From NCBI GenBank assembly GCA_900473185.1, contig UCKU01000027.1, positions 99,237 through 163,236 on the forward strand: a stretch of 64,000 bases of DNA, in the 5' to 3' direction. The translations under genes were made by a program, and so were the position numbers. The stretch comes from Hyphomicrobiales bacterium. GTDB taxonomy: Bacteria > Pseudomonadota > Alphaproteobacteria > Rhizobiales > Rhizobiaceae. This document shows positions 16,452 to 25,004 of this stretch, piece after piece (positions within the stretch are counted from its first letter, which is position 1; every line of letters begins with the position of its first letter). Under the pieces are notes generated by a model, which made no database searches, was not told the origin of the DNA, and saw only the letters and a list, made by a program, of their open reading frames with translations.

Positions 16452-16873
16452 CGGCAGGATATTCCGGCACGCCGCTCGCAAGGAAGCTGGGGCTTAAACC
16501 AGGACAGACGGCCTTGCTCATCAATGTTCCCGATGGGTTGGCCGAGATCAGCCGGTTCGAGGGTTTCGCTACGGTCGAACGCGTCTTTCCGACGGCTCCC
16601 GATCGGCAATTCGATTATATCCACGTCTTCGAAACACATCGTGTGGCGTTGGAAGAGATGACGGCGGCGCTATTCCGCGTAGTCAGGCCCGATGGCATGA
16701 TCTGGATATCCTGGCCGAAGAAGAGCTCGAAGGTGGCGACCAGCATCACCGAGGACGCGTTGCGTGAGATTTTGCTGCCGACAGGCCTCGTCGACGTCAA
16801 GGTCTGTGCCGTCGATGAAACATGGTCGGGACTGAAATTCATGATCCGCAAGGAATTGCGGAGCTCGCTTTAA
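16448..16873 (+). CDS. DUF3052-type protein
   Basis: A 141-residue cytosolic protein starting MTAGYSGTPLARKLGLKPG. It shows a reduced Rossmann-like order: ALLINVPDGL, then FDYIHVFETHRVALEEMTA, LFRVVRPDGMIWISWPKKSS and LREILLPTGLVDVKVCAVDETWSG. This is the DUF3052 pattern, which looks like a methyltransferase fold without the SAM-binding loop. Function is unknown. Its start overlaps the stop of the previous gene (ATGA), implying translational coupling. Confidence 0.82.
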   Translation: MTAGYSGTPLARKLGLKPGQTALLINVPDGLAEISRFEGFATVERVFPTAPDRQFDYIHVFETHRVALEEMTAALFRVVRPDGMIWISWPKKSSKVATSITEDALREILLPTGLVDVKVCAVDETWSGLKFMIRKELRSSL

Positions 16874-18027
16874 CCGGCCCGGTCTGCGGCGCGGGAAACC
16901 CGAAGCAATTCGCCATCATTCTCGTCGGTTACCATCAGCAATGCGCCATCGGGGGCCACGATCACATCGCGGATGCGGCCGTAATCGCCTTCGAACATGC
17001 GCTCCTCGGCAGTGAAGGCGCCGCTCGCATCCCGCTGCATGCGCGACAGCAACTGGAACTTCAGGGCGGCGACGATGAAATTGCCGTTCCATTCCGGAAA
17101 CATCTTGCCGCGATAGACGACGAGAGCGCCCGGGGCGATCGACGGATCCCAATAGTGCAGGGGTTGCTCAAGGCCTTCCTTGGCGGTGCCTTCGCCGATC
17201 TTGGCGCCGGAATAGTCGCGGCCATAGGTGATGATAGGCCAGCCGTAATTCTTGCCGGGTTCGGGATTGTTGATCTCATCGCCGCCGCGCGCGCCATGCT
17301 CGACGGTGTAGAGCTTGCCGTCGGCAGTGTCGAAGGTGATGCCCTGAGGGTTGCGATGGCCCTTGGACCAGATCTCGGGCAGGGCTTTGCTGCTGTCCTT
17401 GAAGGGATTGTCGGCGGGAATGCTGCCATCGGCATTGAGGTGGACAATGGAGCCGGCGTCATCCTTCCAGTCCTGTGAGCGGTTGCGGTCACCGCGGTCG
17501 CCGACACTGATGAACAGCGAGCCGTCGGGGGCGATCGCGATGCGTGACCCGTACTGGATGTTCCCGCGGGTAAAGTGCCGCATGGTGAAAATGGGCGTGA
17601 CGTTTTTGAGGCTCTTTTCATCCGAGGACAGTATGGCGCTGAAAGCCTCGGTGCCGGAACCCCGGTCGCTGGCGATCGCGGCGGTCAGGTAGAGCTTCCG
17701 GCTGGTGGCGAAATCCGGGGCAAGAGCAACATCCATCAGGCCGCCCTGGCCGCGGGCGCTCACTTTTGGCACGCCATCGATTGGATCGGAAATCTTGCCG
17801 TCGCGGATGATGCGCAGCCGCCCCGGCCGCTCCGTGACGATATAGCCACCATCAGGCAGGACCTCGACTGCCCAGGGATGCTCCAGCCCTTCGGCGAGTT
17901 TCTCGACACGAACCGAAACTTCCTGCGTCCTGACGATGTCCCCGATCTCGGCAAGGGCTGGACCTGCAAAAGCAGTGGCCCCTGCGAGCAGCGCGGCGAA
18001 ACGGAAAGTCGAAATGGCGTCCATCAT
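16870..18027 (-). CDS. PQQ-dependent sugar dehydrogenase, soluble (glucose/sorbosone dehydrogenase family)
   Basis: A 385-residue exported six-bladed beta-propeller. It has a signal peptide (FRFAALLAGATAFAG, cleavage after ALA). The family motifs follow: EGLEHPWAVEVLPDGG, VTERPGRLRI, GQGGLMDVALAPDF, then GHRNPQGITFD, HGARGGDEINNPEPGKNYGWP and the late YRGKMFPEWNGNFIVAAL. This is the soluble glucose dehydrogenase/Asd (aldose sugar dehydrogenase) layout, oxidising sugars in the periplasm with PQQ. Whether this strain makes PQQ is not visible. Its 3' end overlaps the convergent DUF3052 gene by 4 bp. Confidence 0.9.
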   Translation of the reverse strand: MMDAISTFRFAALLAGATAFAGPALAEIGDIVRTQEVSVRVEKLAEGLEHPWAVEVLPDGGYIVTERPGRLRIIRDGKISDPIDGVPKVSARGQGGLMDVALAPDFATSRKLYLTAAIASDRGSGTEAFSAILSSDEKSLKNVTPIFTMRHFTRGNIQYGSRIAIAPDGSLFISVGDRGDRNRSQDWKDDAGSIVHLNADGSIPADNPFKDSSKALPEIWSKGHRNPQGITFDTADGKLYTVEHGARGGDEINNPEPGKNYGWPIITYGRDYSGAKIGEGTAKEGLEQPLHYWDPSIAPGALVVYRGKMFPEWNGNFIVAALKFQLLSRMQRDASGAFTAEERMFEGDYGRIRDVIVAPDGALLMVTDENDGELLRVSRAADRAG

Positions 18028-18133
18028 AATCCCCCGTCGTCAGTTTAAGGGGAAGGTGGCGCGGGGCATGGGGCGCTTCAACCGTAATTGGCGCTCCATA
18101 ACGGTTTTGTGTTCTCGGGTTGATGAGAGCAGG

Positions 18134-18466
18134 TCAGTTGATCAGGCGGGGAGGGAAACGGGTATCGAAATCGGCCTGTTGCAGATCCGCGCTCATCATC
18201 CGCTGCGTGATGAAGCCGGTGCGCTTTGCTTCAGCTTTCAGGAAAAGCCCGCAGCCGATCAGTGCCATGCCGTAGAAGGCGAGGCAAACGATACCGACGG
18301 CGACCAGTTTCTCGACGATCGAAAGCCCGGGGAGACGGGGTCGTGGCGGTGCAGGCAGTGCGTCGTGGGCAGACGCGGCGGCCATGGCAAGTTCCATATA
18401 GGTCGGCAGCGGCTCGAACGTGTCGGCTTCCTCGGTCCAGCCGGAACGCTGCGGCTTAGCGGACAT
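18134..18466 (-). CDS. Single-pass membrane protein, hypothetical
   Basis: A 110-residue protein starting MSAKPQRSGWTEEAD. The N-terminal 50 residues are polar and proline-rich. One transmembrane helix (VEKLVAVGIVCLAFYGMALIG) is followed by a short basic tail. No domain is recognised. GGGAGG lies eight bases ahead of the ATG, within the end of the upstream gene, and the two frames overlap by 11 bp. This supports a coupled pair of small membrane proteins. Confidence 0.68.
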   Translation of the reverse strand: MSAKPQRSGWTEEADTFEPLPTYMELAMAAASAHDALPAPPRPRLPGLSIVEKLVAVGIVCLAFYGMALIGCGLFLKAEAKRTGFITQRMMSADLQQADFDTRFPPRLIN

Positions 18467-18755
18467 CGCGCTGGCCTCCCGAAAGGACAAGGCCCTTAAT
18501 GCGACGCAGCCAGATGGCAAGCCCGTTTGCGGCGACGAACGCGGCGAAAAGCACCGCTACGCCATCGGTAATCTTCTGGTCGGCATAGGAAGCGTGGAGG
18601 GAACTGGAAGCCATGGCCGGTCCTGCTTCGGCAACCGAAAAGAGGCCGAACGTTGCCACAACGCAGTTTGCAAAAGCGATGACCGCCACCATCAGCGACA
18701 GAGAAACTCGGCTTGCACGCAGGCGTCCCGCTGCGCGCTCGTCTTCCAGAAACAT
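18456..18755 (-). CDS. Two-pass membrane protein, hypothetical
   Basis: A 99-residue protein with two hydrophobic helices (LSLMVAVIAFANCVVATFGLF and GVAVLFAAFVAANGLAIWL) separated by a polar loop. GAGGG precedes the ATG. No family is recognised. It is the upstream member of an overlapping pair with the 110-residue membrane protein. The joint small-membrane-protein context suggests they work together, but nothing indicates the process. Confidence 0.65.
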   Translation of the reverse strand: MFLEDERAAGRLRASRVSLSLMVAVIAFANCVVATFGLFSVAEAGPAMASSSLHASYADQKITDGVAVLFAAFVAANGLAIWLRRIKGLVLSGGQRDVR

Positions 18756-19051
18756 GGCATGCCCTCAATAACCAGTGTCGGATGGTGATAGAATACCGGT
18801 TTGATCTCGGCGCTCTCACGACCGAATTGCGGCATGCCGCGGCATTTGTTGCGGCTTATTCGTGGCAAATGGTAAACGGGCGATAACCTTGATTTTAAGG
18901 AATAAAACAGGGCCGACTTCAGAAACTGATTCAACTTCCTGTGAGCCTGGATCCGCCGCCTGCAGCGTCTCTTCGAAGCTCGGTTCAAAATTCCAGACGC
19001 AGATGCGGCAATTGATCAATAAGAATCATCGCCACCATCACGCCTTTGCGC
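18756..19051. other. Gene-free region upstream of aatA
   Basis: About 300 bp without a supported gene. It contains the perfect palindrome GCGGCATGCCGC (18829-18840). The aatA promoter follows at 19052. Confidence 0.45.
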
Positions 19052-19080
19052 TTGAAATGCCGTCATACATTGGACATAGA
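19052..19080 (+). promoter_or_regulatory. Sigma-70 type promoter of aatA
   Basis: TTGAAA (19052-19057) and CATAGA (19075-19080) are separated by exactly 17 bp, 60 bp ahead of the aatA start. This matches the rhizobial housekeeping pattern. Confidence 0.6.
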
Positions 19081-19140
19081 GCTTAGCGCAGAACTCCGGT
19101 CCCGGCCTTCTGCCCGTTTCAACCTTGTAGGACCGATATC

Positions 19141-20343
19141 ATGGCTTTCCTTGCCGATGCCCTTTCCCGCGTGAAGCCTTCAGCCACCATCGCCGTTTCT
19201 CAGAAAGCGCGCGAACTGAAAGCCAAAGGACGTGACGTGATCGGCCTCGGTGCAGGCGAGCCCGATTTCGATACGCCCGAGAATATCAAGAAAGCCGCCA
19301 TCGACGCGATCAATCGCGGCGAGACGAAGTACACGCCGGTGTCCGGTATCCCCGAACTGCGTAAGGCGATTGCCGCCAAATTCAAGCGCGAGAACGGTCT
19401 GGAATATTCCTGGGAGCAGACGATCGTCGGCACGGGCGGCAAGCAGATCCTGTTCAACGCCTTCATGGCGACGCTGAATCCCGGCGATGAAGTCGTGATC
19501 CCAGCGCCTTACTGGGTGTCTTATCCCGAGATGGTGGCGCTCTGCGGCGGCACACCAGTTTTCGTTTCTGCCACCCAGGAGCATAATTTCAAGCTCCAGC
19601 CTGCCGATCTTGAAAAGGCGATCACGCCGAAGACCAAGTGGTTCATCTTCAATTCGCCGTCCAACCCGACGGGCGCTGCCTATACGCATGACGAGCTGAA
19701 GGCGCTGACGGACGTGCTGATGAAGCATCCGCATGTCTGGGTGCTGACGGACGACATGTACGAGCACCTGACCTATGGTGATTTCAAATTCGTCACGCCC
19801 GTCGAAGTCGAGCCGAAGCTCTACGACCGCACGCTGACGATGAACGGCGTCTCCAAGGCCTATGCAATGACCGGCTGGCGTATTGGTTATGCGGCAGGCC
19901 CGATCCAGCTGATCAAGGCTATGGACATGATCCAGGGGCAGCAGACATCGGGTGCGACCTCGATCGCCCAGTGGGCAGCCGTCGAAGCGCTGAACGGCAC
20001 TCAGGACTTCATCCCAGAGAACAAGAAGATCTTCGAAGGCCGCCGTGATCTCGTTGTTTCCATGCTGAACCAGGCCAAGGGCATCGTCTGCCCGGTTCCG
20101 GAAGGCGCCTTCTACGTCTATCCGTCCTGTGCCGGGCTCATCGGCAAGACAGCCCCGTCCGGCAAAGTCATCGAGACGGACGAGGATTTCGTTTCCGAAC
20201 TCCTGGAATCGGAAGGCGTTGCTGTCGTTCACGGCTCAGCCTTCGGCCTCGGCCCGAACTTCCGCATCTCCTATGCGACGTCGGAAGAGTTGCTCGAGGA
20301 AGCTTGCCGCCGCATCCAGCGCTTCTGCGGCGCCTGCAAGTAA
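19141..20343 (+). CDS. aatA: Aspartate aminotransferase, PLP-dependent class I (AatA type)
   Basis: A 400-residue cytosolic enzyme that interconverts aspartate/2-oxoglutarate and oxaloacetate/glutamate. Motifs of the class I gamma subgroup are clear: GLGAGEPDFDTPENIK, then IFNSPSNPTGAAY, the PLP lysine Lys239 in SKAYAMTGWRIGYAAG, and the substrate-carboxylate arginine near the C-terminus (NFRISYATS). In Sinorhizobium aatA is needed for symbiotic nitrogen fixation; that role is not tested here. The gene has its own promoter and a strong terminator at 20365. Confidence 0.94.
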   Translation: MAFLADALSRVKPSATIAVSQKARELKAKGRDVIGLGAGEPDFDTPENIKKAAIDAINRGETKYTPVSGIPELRKAIAAKFKRENGLEYSWEQTIVGTGGKQILFNAFMATLNPGDEVVIPAPYWVSYPEMVALCGGTPVFVSATQEHNFKLQPADLEKAITPKTKWFIFNSPSNPTGAAYTHDELKALTDVLMKHPHVWVLTDDMYEHLTYGDFKFVTPVEVEPKLYDRTLTMNGVSKAYAMTGWRIGYAAGPIQLIKAMDMIQGQQTSGATSIAQWAAVEALNGTQDFIPENKKIFEGRRDLVVSMLNQAKGIVCPVPEGAFYVYPSCAGLIGKTAPSGKVIETDEDFVSELLESEGVAVVHGSAFGLGPNFRISYATSEELLEEACRRIQRFCGACK

Positions 20344-20364
20344 TCGGCGACAGCCAGTCTCATT

Positions 20365-20393
20365 AAAAGCCCGCCAGAGATGGCGGGCTTTTT
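20365..20393. terminator. Bidirectional terminator between aatA and the ChaA-type antiporter gene
   Basis: AAAAGCCCGCCA pairs with TGGCGGGCTTTT around GAGA, with T-runs on either side. It lies between convergent genes. Confidence 0.88.
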
Positions 20394-20466
20394 GTTTGTC
20401 TGATGTTCTAATTGAACGCGCTGCAAAAATGATTCCGCTCGTCGCGTTAAGTCGCTGATTTCAGAT

Positions 20467-21561
20467 TCAAAGTCCGATCGCCGTCAGCATGATAAAGGTG
20501 GCGAAGAGGATGAAATGGGTCATGCCTTCGATGGCGTTCGTTTCGCCGTCATTGAGGTTGATGGCGGCGGCAATCAGCGTGACCATTACCATCACTGTCT
20601 GGACCGGCGACATGGCCATGATGAACGGCTGGCCAGTATAGAGCGCGATCGCTTCCATGACCGGCACGGTGAGGATGACCGTCGAGAGAGACGCGCCCAT
20701 GGCGATGTTGACGGTTGCCTGCATACGGTTGCGGAGCGCCGCCCTCAAGGCCGTCAAAATTTCCGGTGCAGCGGAGATGGCGGCAACCACGATGGCGGTC
20801 ACGGCAACAGGAGCGCCGGTATCGCGCAGGCCTTCGCTCATGAAGCCTGACATGAACTCGGCCAGCGCGCCGATGATGACCACGCCGATGAGGATGATGG
20901 TGATCGAAGTCGCGACCGATCCCTCTCCGTCATGTTCCTCGGGATGTTCCTTCTGCCTTTCCGAGCGCGGATAGCTGTAGGAGAAGAAGTAGCTGTGCTG
21001 GCCGACCTGCATGCGCAGGAAAAGGCCGTAGAGTGCAATCATGGCGATGATGGTGAAGCCGGAATAATAGTGCCATTTGTCGTCGGGCACGAATTCCGGA
21101 ACGATCATCGAAATGCCCATGGCGGTCAGGATCATCACACCATAGGTCTTGCCGGAATTGTCGTTATAGGGTTGCTCGCCATGTTTCAGGCCGCCGAGCA
21201 GGGCGGCCAGACCGAGGATGCCGTTGATATCGAGCATGAGCGCTGAATAGATCGTGTCGCGCACGAGCGTCGGCGACGTTTCCTCGCCGCTCATCATGAT
21301 GGCGAGGATGATGACTTCAACGGCAACGGCCGAGAGCGTCAGGATCATCGTGCCGTAGGGATCGCCGACCTTGACGGCCAGCAGTTCCGCGTGATGGGCG
21401 ACGCGCATGGAGGCGAGCACGATGGTTGCGATCAGCGCGGCGGCGGCGAGAAGTGCCATGCCCCGGCCGGCCTCCATGACCGAATGCTCCAGCAGGTAGG
21501 CGATGACCGCGATTATGACCGCCACGATCAGGAATTTTTCTTCCTTAAGATGCAATGCCAT
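20467..21561 (-). CDS. Ca2+/cation:proton antiporter (ChaA-like, CaCA family)
   Basis: A 364-residue inner-membrane antiporter starting MALHLKEEKFLIVAVIIA, with about eleven helices in two inverted repeats. The ion-binding alpha repeats are visible: LTLSAVAVEVIILAIMM in the first half and ISAAPEILTALRAAL in the second. A central acidic/histidine-rich loop (ERQKEHPEEHDGEG) separates them, as in calcium/proton exchangers. The frame is open back to 21987, but the hydrophobic protein begins at 21561, which is chosen as start. Ion specificity (Ca2+, K+ or Na+) is inferred from the family only. Confidence 0.88.
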   Translation of the reverse strand: MALHLKEEKFLIVAVIIAVIAYLLEHSVMEAGRGMALLAAAALIATIVLASMRVAHHAELLAVKVGDPYGTMILTLSAVAVEVIILAIMMSGEETSPTLVRDTIYSALMLDINGILGLAALLGGLKHGEQPYNDNSGKTYGVMILTAMGISMIVPEFVPDDKWHYYSGFTIIAMIALYGLFLRMQVGQHSYFFSYSYPRSERQKEHPEEHDGEGSVATSITIILIGVVIIGALAEFMSGFMSEGLRDTGAPVAVTAIVVAAISAAPEILTALRAALRNRMQATVNIAMGASLSTVILTVPVMEAIALYTGQPFIMAMSPVQTVMVMVTLIAAAINLNDGETNAIEGMTHFILFATFIMLTAIGL

Positions 21562-21798
21562 TTCTACCACCAGCGCCGATTTTGATTCCCTCGGGGAATC
21601 TAAGCCGGTGATTTTTCTATGCAAGCAGACTCCCCGCTGATGAAATTTGCAGTCTGTGACGATTAATGAAATACTGCTTTTCATACGGCAGCCGGAACCC
21701 AGATCGCGGCGTCCTCGAAATCTTCTCAAGCGGCCCGCGCTGAACCGGACATGATCCGGGAGCCTACGGATGCGCAACGAGAGGAAGGAGACACATGC

Positions 21799-22080
21799 AT
21801 GGTCAAGGTGGTCTACGAAGTCGTACCGCATGACGGCGGCTGGGCCTACAAGCTGGGAGACGTCTATTCCGAGGCATTTCCGAGCCACTCCGAAGCGCTC
21901 GAAGCAGCCCGCATCGTTGCGGCCGAGCAGCAGGTCGGCGGCGATTCTGCCGAGATCAGCTGGCAGGATGCGCAGGGCAAGTGGCACGAGGAATATGCAG
22001 AGGGTGGCGATCGTCCCGAGACAGAGGTCGTGGACGGCTTTACTAAGGGCCGTTCGCCCGAGGTTTCCCCAGAGCCCTGA
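21799..22080 (+). CDS. DUF2188 domain-containing protein
   Basis: A 93-residue cytosolic protein, MVKVVYEVVPHDGGWAYKLG, followed by FPSHSEALEAARIVAAEQQ and WQDAQGKWHEEYAEGGDRP. The short beta-sheet/helix order is that of DUF2188, a family of unknown function found in many proteobacteria. AAGGAG precedes the ATG at 21799; the longer frame from 21751 is rejected. It stands alone between the antiporter and LysR genes. Confidence 0.82.
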   Translation: MVKVVYEVVPHDGGWAYKLGDVYSEAFPSHSEALEAARIVAAEQQVGGDSAEISWQDAQGKWHEEYAEGGDRPETEVVDGFTKGRSPEVSPEP

Positions 22081-22116
22081 TCTCCCGCCGATTTTCTGAC
22101 GTCGTTCAGCGCGTCA

Positions 22117-23025
22117 TCAGGCGCGCGTTCCCCTGCATGACTTGATATAGCTCAGCAGACCATCGACCAGGGCGTCGAAGGTTACGCGGCAGCGCGGCGA
22201 GGTCCTGAGGCTCTCGTGCATGACAACCCATGTGCCAAGCCGCATTTCGAATTCATCCGCCAGAATGTGGACGAGATCATGGTTCGGACGGGCGAGCCCC
22301 GTCTGGCAGATGCCGATGCCGATGCCGGCGCGGATCGCGGCCAGATGGGCGAGATGATTGCTGGTGCGAAAGGCAGCAGCGAGTTCGTCAACTGCCGGAT
22401 AGAGCTTGCGCATCATGCGGATATAGGCCGTCTGCCGGTCGAAGCCGATGATACGATGACCGGCGAGATCGGCCATTGTCTGCGGTGCGCCATGGCGTTC
22501 CAGATAGCGGCGATGGGCATGGAAGCCGAGCGGTATATCGCCGATGCGCCGCGCCAGCAGCGCATCCTGCTGCGGCTCGGTCATACGCACGGCAATATCC
22601 GCCTCCCGGTTCATGAGGTCTTCCAGCGCATCCGATGCCGACAGCTCCACCTGCAAACCCGGATATGCATCCTGCAGATCGGCGATGATCGGCGGCAGCA
22701 CTTCGATGCCGATCACTTCGCTGGCGCTGATGCGCACGGTGCCTTCCACCTTGTCGCGCCGGCTGGATGCCGTGCGCAGGAAGGCGTCGGCCGTCGTTGC
22801 GAGCGTCTCGGCATAGGGTTGCAGGTCGAGCGCCATATCGGTCGGCAGCAGGCCATTCGAAGAGCGGGTAAAGAGCTCCGCACCGACAGCCTGCTCCAGC
22901 GCGTCGATATGACGGCCGATCGTCGGCTGGGTCAGGCCGAGTTCACGCGCGGCAGCCGAGAGCGATCCCTGACGCAGGACGGTGAGGAAAGAGCGATAGA
23001 AATCCCAGCTTGGTTCGGTATCCAT
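22117..23025 (-). CDS. LysR-family transcriptional regulator
   Basis: A 302-residue regulator. The winged HTH lies at residues about 8-65 (FLTVLRQGSLSAAARELGLT, then QPTIGRHIDALEQAVGAELF) and is followed by the inducer-binding domain with RISASEVIGIEVLPPI and GIGICQTG. The start at 23025 (MDTEPSWDF) is chosen; the frame continues to 23097 with unrelated sequence. It is divergent from an NAD(P)-binding protein gene across 89 bp, the classical arrangement for a LysR regulator and its target. Confidence 0.9.
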   Translation of the reverse strand: MDTEPSWDFYRSFLTVLRQGSLSAAARELGLTQPTIGRHIDALEQAVGAELFTRSSNGLLPTDMALDLQPYAETLATTADAFLRTASSRRDKVEGTVRISASEVIGIEVLPPIIADLQDAYPGLQVELSASDALEDLMNREADIAVRMTEPQQDALLARRIGDIPLGFHAHRRYLERHGAPQTMADLAGHRIIGFDRQTAYIRMMRKLYPAVDELAAAFRTSNHLAHLAAIRAGIGIGICQTGLARPNHDLVHILADEFEMRLGTWVVMHESLRTSPRCRVTFDALVDGLLSYIKSCRGTRA

Positions 23026-23114
23026 ATAATTATGTATAGCGATGGAACTTATTTCGTCAATTTTGTTTATCGTGGATCGAAGGCATAGTCGTCTCATCGA
23101 ACAAGGAGATGATC

Positions 23115-24134
23115 ATGAGAAGCGAACATCAGGACAAGAAACTGGCGCTGGTTCTCGGCGCTACGGGCGGCATCGGCGGTGCGGTGGCCCGCAAGCTGCA
23201 GGCCCGCGGCTGGACGGTGAGGGCGCTCAACCGCAAAGCCGCGAAAGCATCCGCGAGCGGGCAGGGTTTCGAATGGATGCAGGGGGACGCGATGAATGCG
23301 GCGGATGTGCGCAAGGCGGCCGAAGGTGCCAGCCTTATCGTGCATGCCGTCAATCCGCCCGGTTATCGCGACTGGGAGAAGCTGGTTCTGCCGATGCTCG
23401 ATAATACGATTGCCGCAGCTCGTGCCGTTGGCGCCCGCATCGTGCTGCCAGGCACCGTCTATAATTTCGGGCCGGATGCGTTTCCCGTCGTGACGGAGGA
23501 TAGTCCGCAGCATCCGGTGACGAAGAAGGGCGGGATCCGTGTCGAGATGGAGAAGCGTCTGAAGGCGGCTTCAGAGACCGGCATAGGTGTGATCATCGTT
23601 CGCGCCGGCGATTTCTTCGGGCCGGGCGCTACGAGCAACAGCTGGTTCTCCGCCGCCTTCGCCACGCCGGGCAAACCTGTTGGTACGATCAGGAATCCGG
23701 CGAGGCCAGGTATCGGTCACCAATGGGCCTATTTGCCCGATGTTGCCGAGACGATGGTGCAACTCGTCGAGCGGGCAGAGCGCCTGCCAGCTTTCGCTTG
23801 CTATCACATGAACGGCTTCTGGGATGGTGACGGCCGGCAGATGGCGGAGGCTGTCGGGCGCGTTGCCGGCGGCGCGGCGAAGATCGGCCGCTTCCCCTGG
23901 TTCGTTGTACCGCTGCTCGCTCCCTTCATGACCGTCATGCATGAGCTGAAGGAGATGCGTTACCTCTGGAAGGTGACAGTGCGTATGAGGAACGACAAGC
24001 TGGTGGCCGAACTCGGAACCGAGCCGCACACGCCGATCGACGAGGCCGTGCGCGCAACGCTCATAGCGCAGGGATCTCTGCCGGAACTGCATTCTGCGGC
24101 GACAGCAGCGCACTCTCTCACGAGGGGAAATTAA
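23115..24134 (+). CDS. NAD(P)-binding epimerase/atypical SDR
   Basis: A 339-residue protein with the Rossmann glycine motif LGATGGIGGAVARKL near residue 15. Epimerase-like segments follow: LIVHAVNPPGY, GARIVLPGTVYNFGPDAFP, VRAGDFFGPGATSNSW and HQWAYLPDVAETMVQLVE. It belongs to the extended or atypical SDR group, which use NAD(P)H; the substrate is unknown. The in-frame ATG at 23115 is preferred over 23109 because the AAGGAG at 23103-23108 is well spaced only for the second. It is probably controlled by the divergent LysR protein. Confidence 0.88.
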   Translation: MRSEHQDKKLALVLGATGGIGGAVARKLQARGWTVRALNRKAAKASASGQGFEWMQGDAMNAADVRKAAEGASLIVHAVNPPGYRDWEKLVLPMLDNTIAAARAVGARIVLPGTVYNFGPDAFPVVTEDSPQHPVTKKGGIRVEMEKRLKAASETGIGVIIVRAGDFFGPGATSNSWFSAAFATPGKPVGTIRNPARPGIGHQWAYLPDVAETMVQLVERAERLPAFACYHMNGFWDGDGRQMAEAVGRVAGGAAKIGRFPWFVVPLLAPFMTVMHELKEMRYLWKVTVRMRNDKLVAELGTEPHTPIDEAVRATLIAQGSLPELHSAATAAHSLTRGN

Positions 24135-24135
24135 A

Positions 24136-24933
24136 TCAGCCCAGTTCCGCGAGTGCGATACGGGCAACCGTCAGAGGTTTTTCCGCCGAGGCGTGGTCGC
24201 CATCTTCAAGAAACCAGGCAGCGGAAAGACCGGAATAGGCAGCGATCCATTTGAGCAGCCTTGATGGTTCGATATCTGCCTCTTTGGAGACAATCGGAAG
24301 CTGGCGCTGGAGCCGCTTGGGATCCGTCGTCGTCGGCAGGTCTTCATTGGCGAAGATATTGGCAAAGTCATAGCCGCGCTCGCCATAGATCCGCTTGGGA
24401 TCGATCGCCAGCCAGCCGCGTTCGCCGAAATCGAGGATGTTGCGGTGGTGGATGTCGCCGTGGAGAATGCTGAGCTGCTGCGGTGTTGCGAGCAGGCTGT
24501 TGGCAATCCTCCAGCTATCGACAAACGTACCGCCATAGGTGCGCGCTGCCGGTTCCAGACTAAGGAACCAGCGCTCGAGGGTCGGGGAACCGGAGAGAGG
24601 CGTGGAGCGCGGCGCATGCAGCCTTGCTGCGGTGCGCACCATGATGCGGCTTGCTTCATCATCCTCGCCGTTCAGGGCCATTTCCAGCAGCGAGTGCTTG
24701 TCGGCCGCGCGCTCCAGAAGAACGGCGTCGTCCTGCTGCGCATAGACTTTGGCTGCGCCGTCACCATCCCACCATTTCATCAGCAATGCGCCTTCGCGCT
24801 CGCTGCTGTCGGTTGCGACTTTCAGCATGGCGGGTTTGTCCTGCCAGGTGACCGGCAGGAGGCGGCTCGAATGAGTGATGATGGGTTCGCCGTCCGAGGT
24901 GAGCGACCAGCGTTCGAGATAGGGTGAGAACAT
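24136..24933 (-). CDS. Aminoglycoside phosphotransferase family protein (APH(6)-like kinase)
   Basis: A 265-residue kinase of the aminoglycoside/hydroxyurea kinase group. It has a candidate ATP-binding lysine in PAMLKVA (Lys38), the catalytic loop LHGDIHHRNIL with Asp160, and the metal-binding Asp178 in WLAIDPKRIYGERGYDFANIF. That last segment is distinctive of streptomycin 6-phosphotransferases. Chromosomal rhizobial members may phosphorylate streptomycin, but a housekeeping small-molecule substrate is also possible. No other resistance or mobile genes are nearby. The gene converges with the epimerase gene, the two stops lying 1 bp apart. Confidence 0.87.
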   Translation of the reverse strand: MFSPYLERWSLTSDGEPIITHSSRLLPVTWQDKPAMLKVATDSSEREGALLMKWWDGDGAAKVYAQQDDAVLLERAADKHSLLEMALNGEDDEASRIMVRTAARLHAPRSTPLSGSPTLERWFLSLEPAARTYGGTFVDSWRIANSLLATPQQLSILHGDIHHRNILDFGERGWLAIDPKRIYGERGYDFANIFANEDLPTTTDPKRLQRQLPIVSKEADIEPSRLLKWIAAYSGLSAAWFLEDGDHASAEKPLTVARIALAELG

Positions 24934-24964
24934 GCGCGCATGCTAGCGGCAATGGTCACGAATG

Positions 24965-24990
24965 GAAATCCCGCCGGCCGGCGGGATTTC
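24965..24990. repeat. Perfect 26-bp palindrome, possible terminator
   Basis: GAAATCCCGCCGG is followed directly by its exact reverse complement CCGGCGGGATTTC. It lies 15 bp after the stop of the old-yellow-enzyme gene read on the minus strand. It can fold as a GC-rich hairpin ending in a short AAATT/TTTC flank, so it may terminate that operon. Confidence 0.6.
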
Positions 24991-25004
24991 GCTTCGGCGA
25001 AGGA

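Noticed and set aside
21562..21798. Riboswitch upstream of the ChaA-type gene
   Set aside because: Only a short palindrome (GATTCCCTCGGGGAATC) is seen; it lacks the core of any known metal riboswitch.
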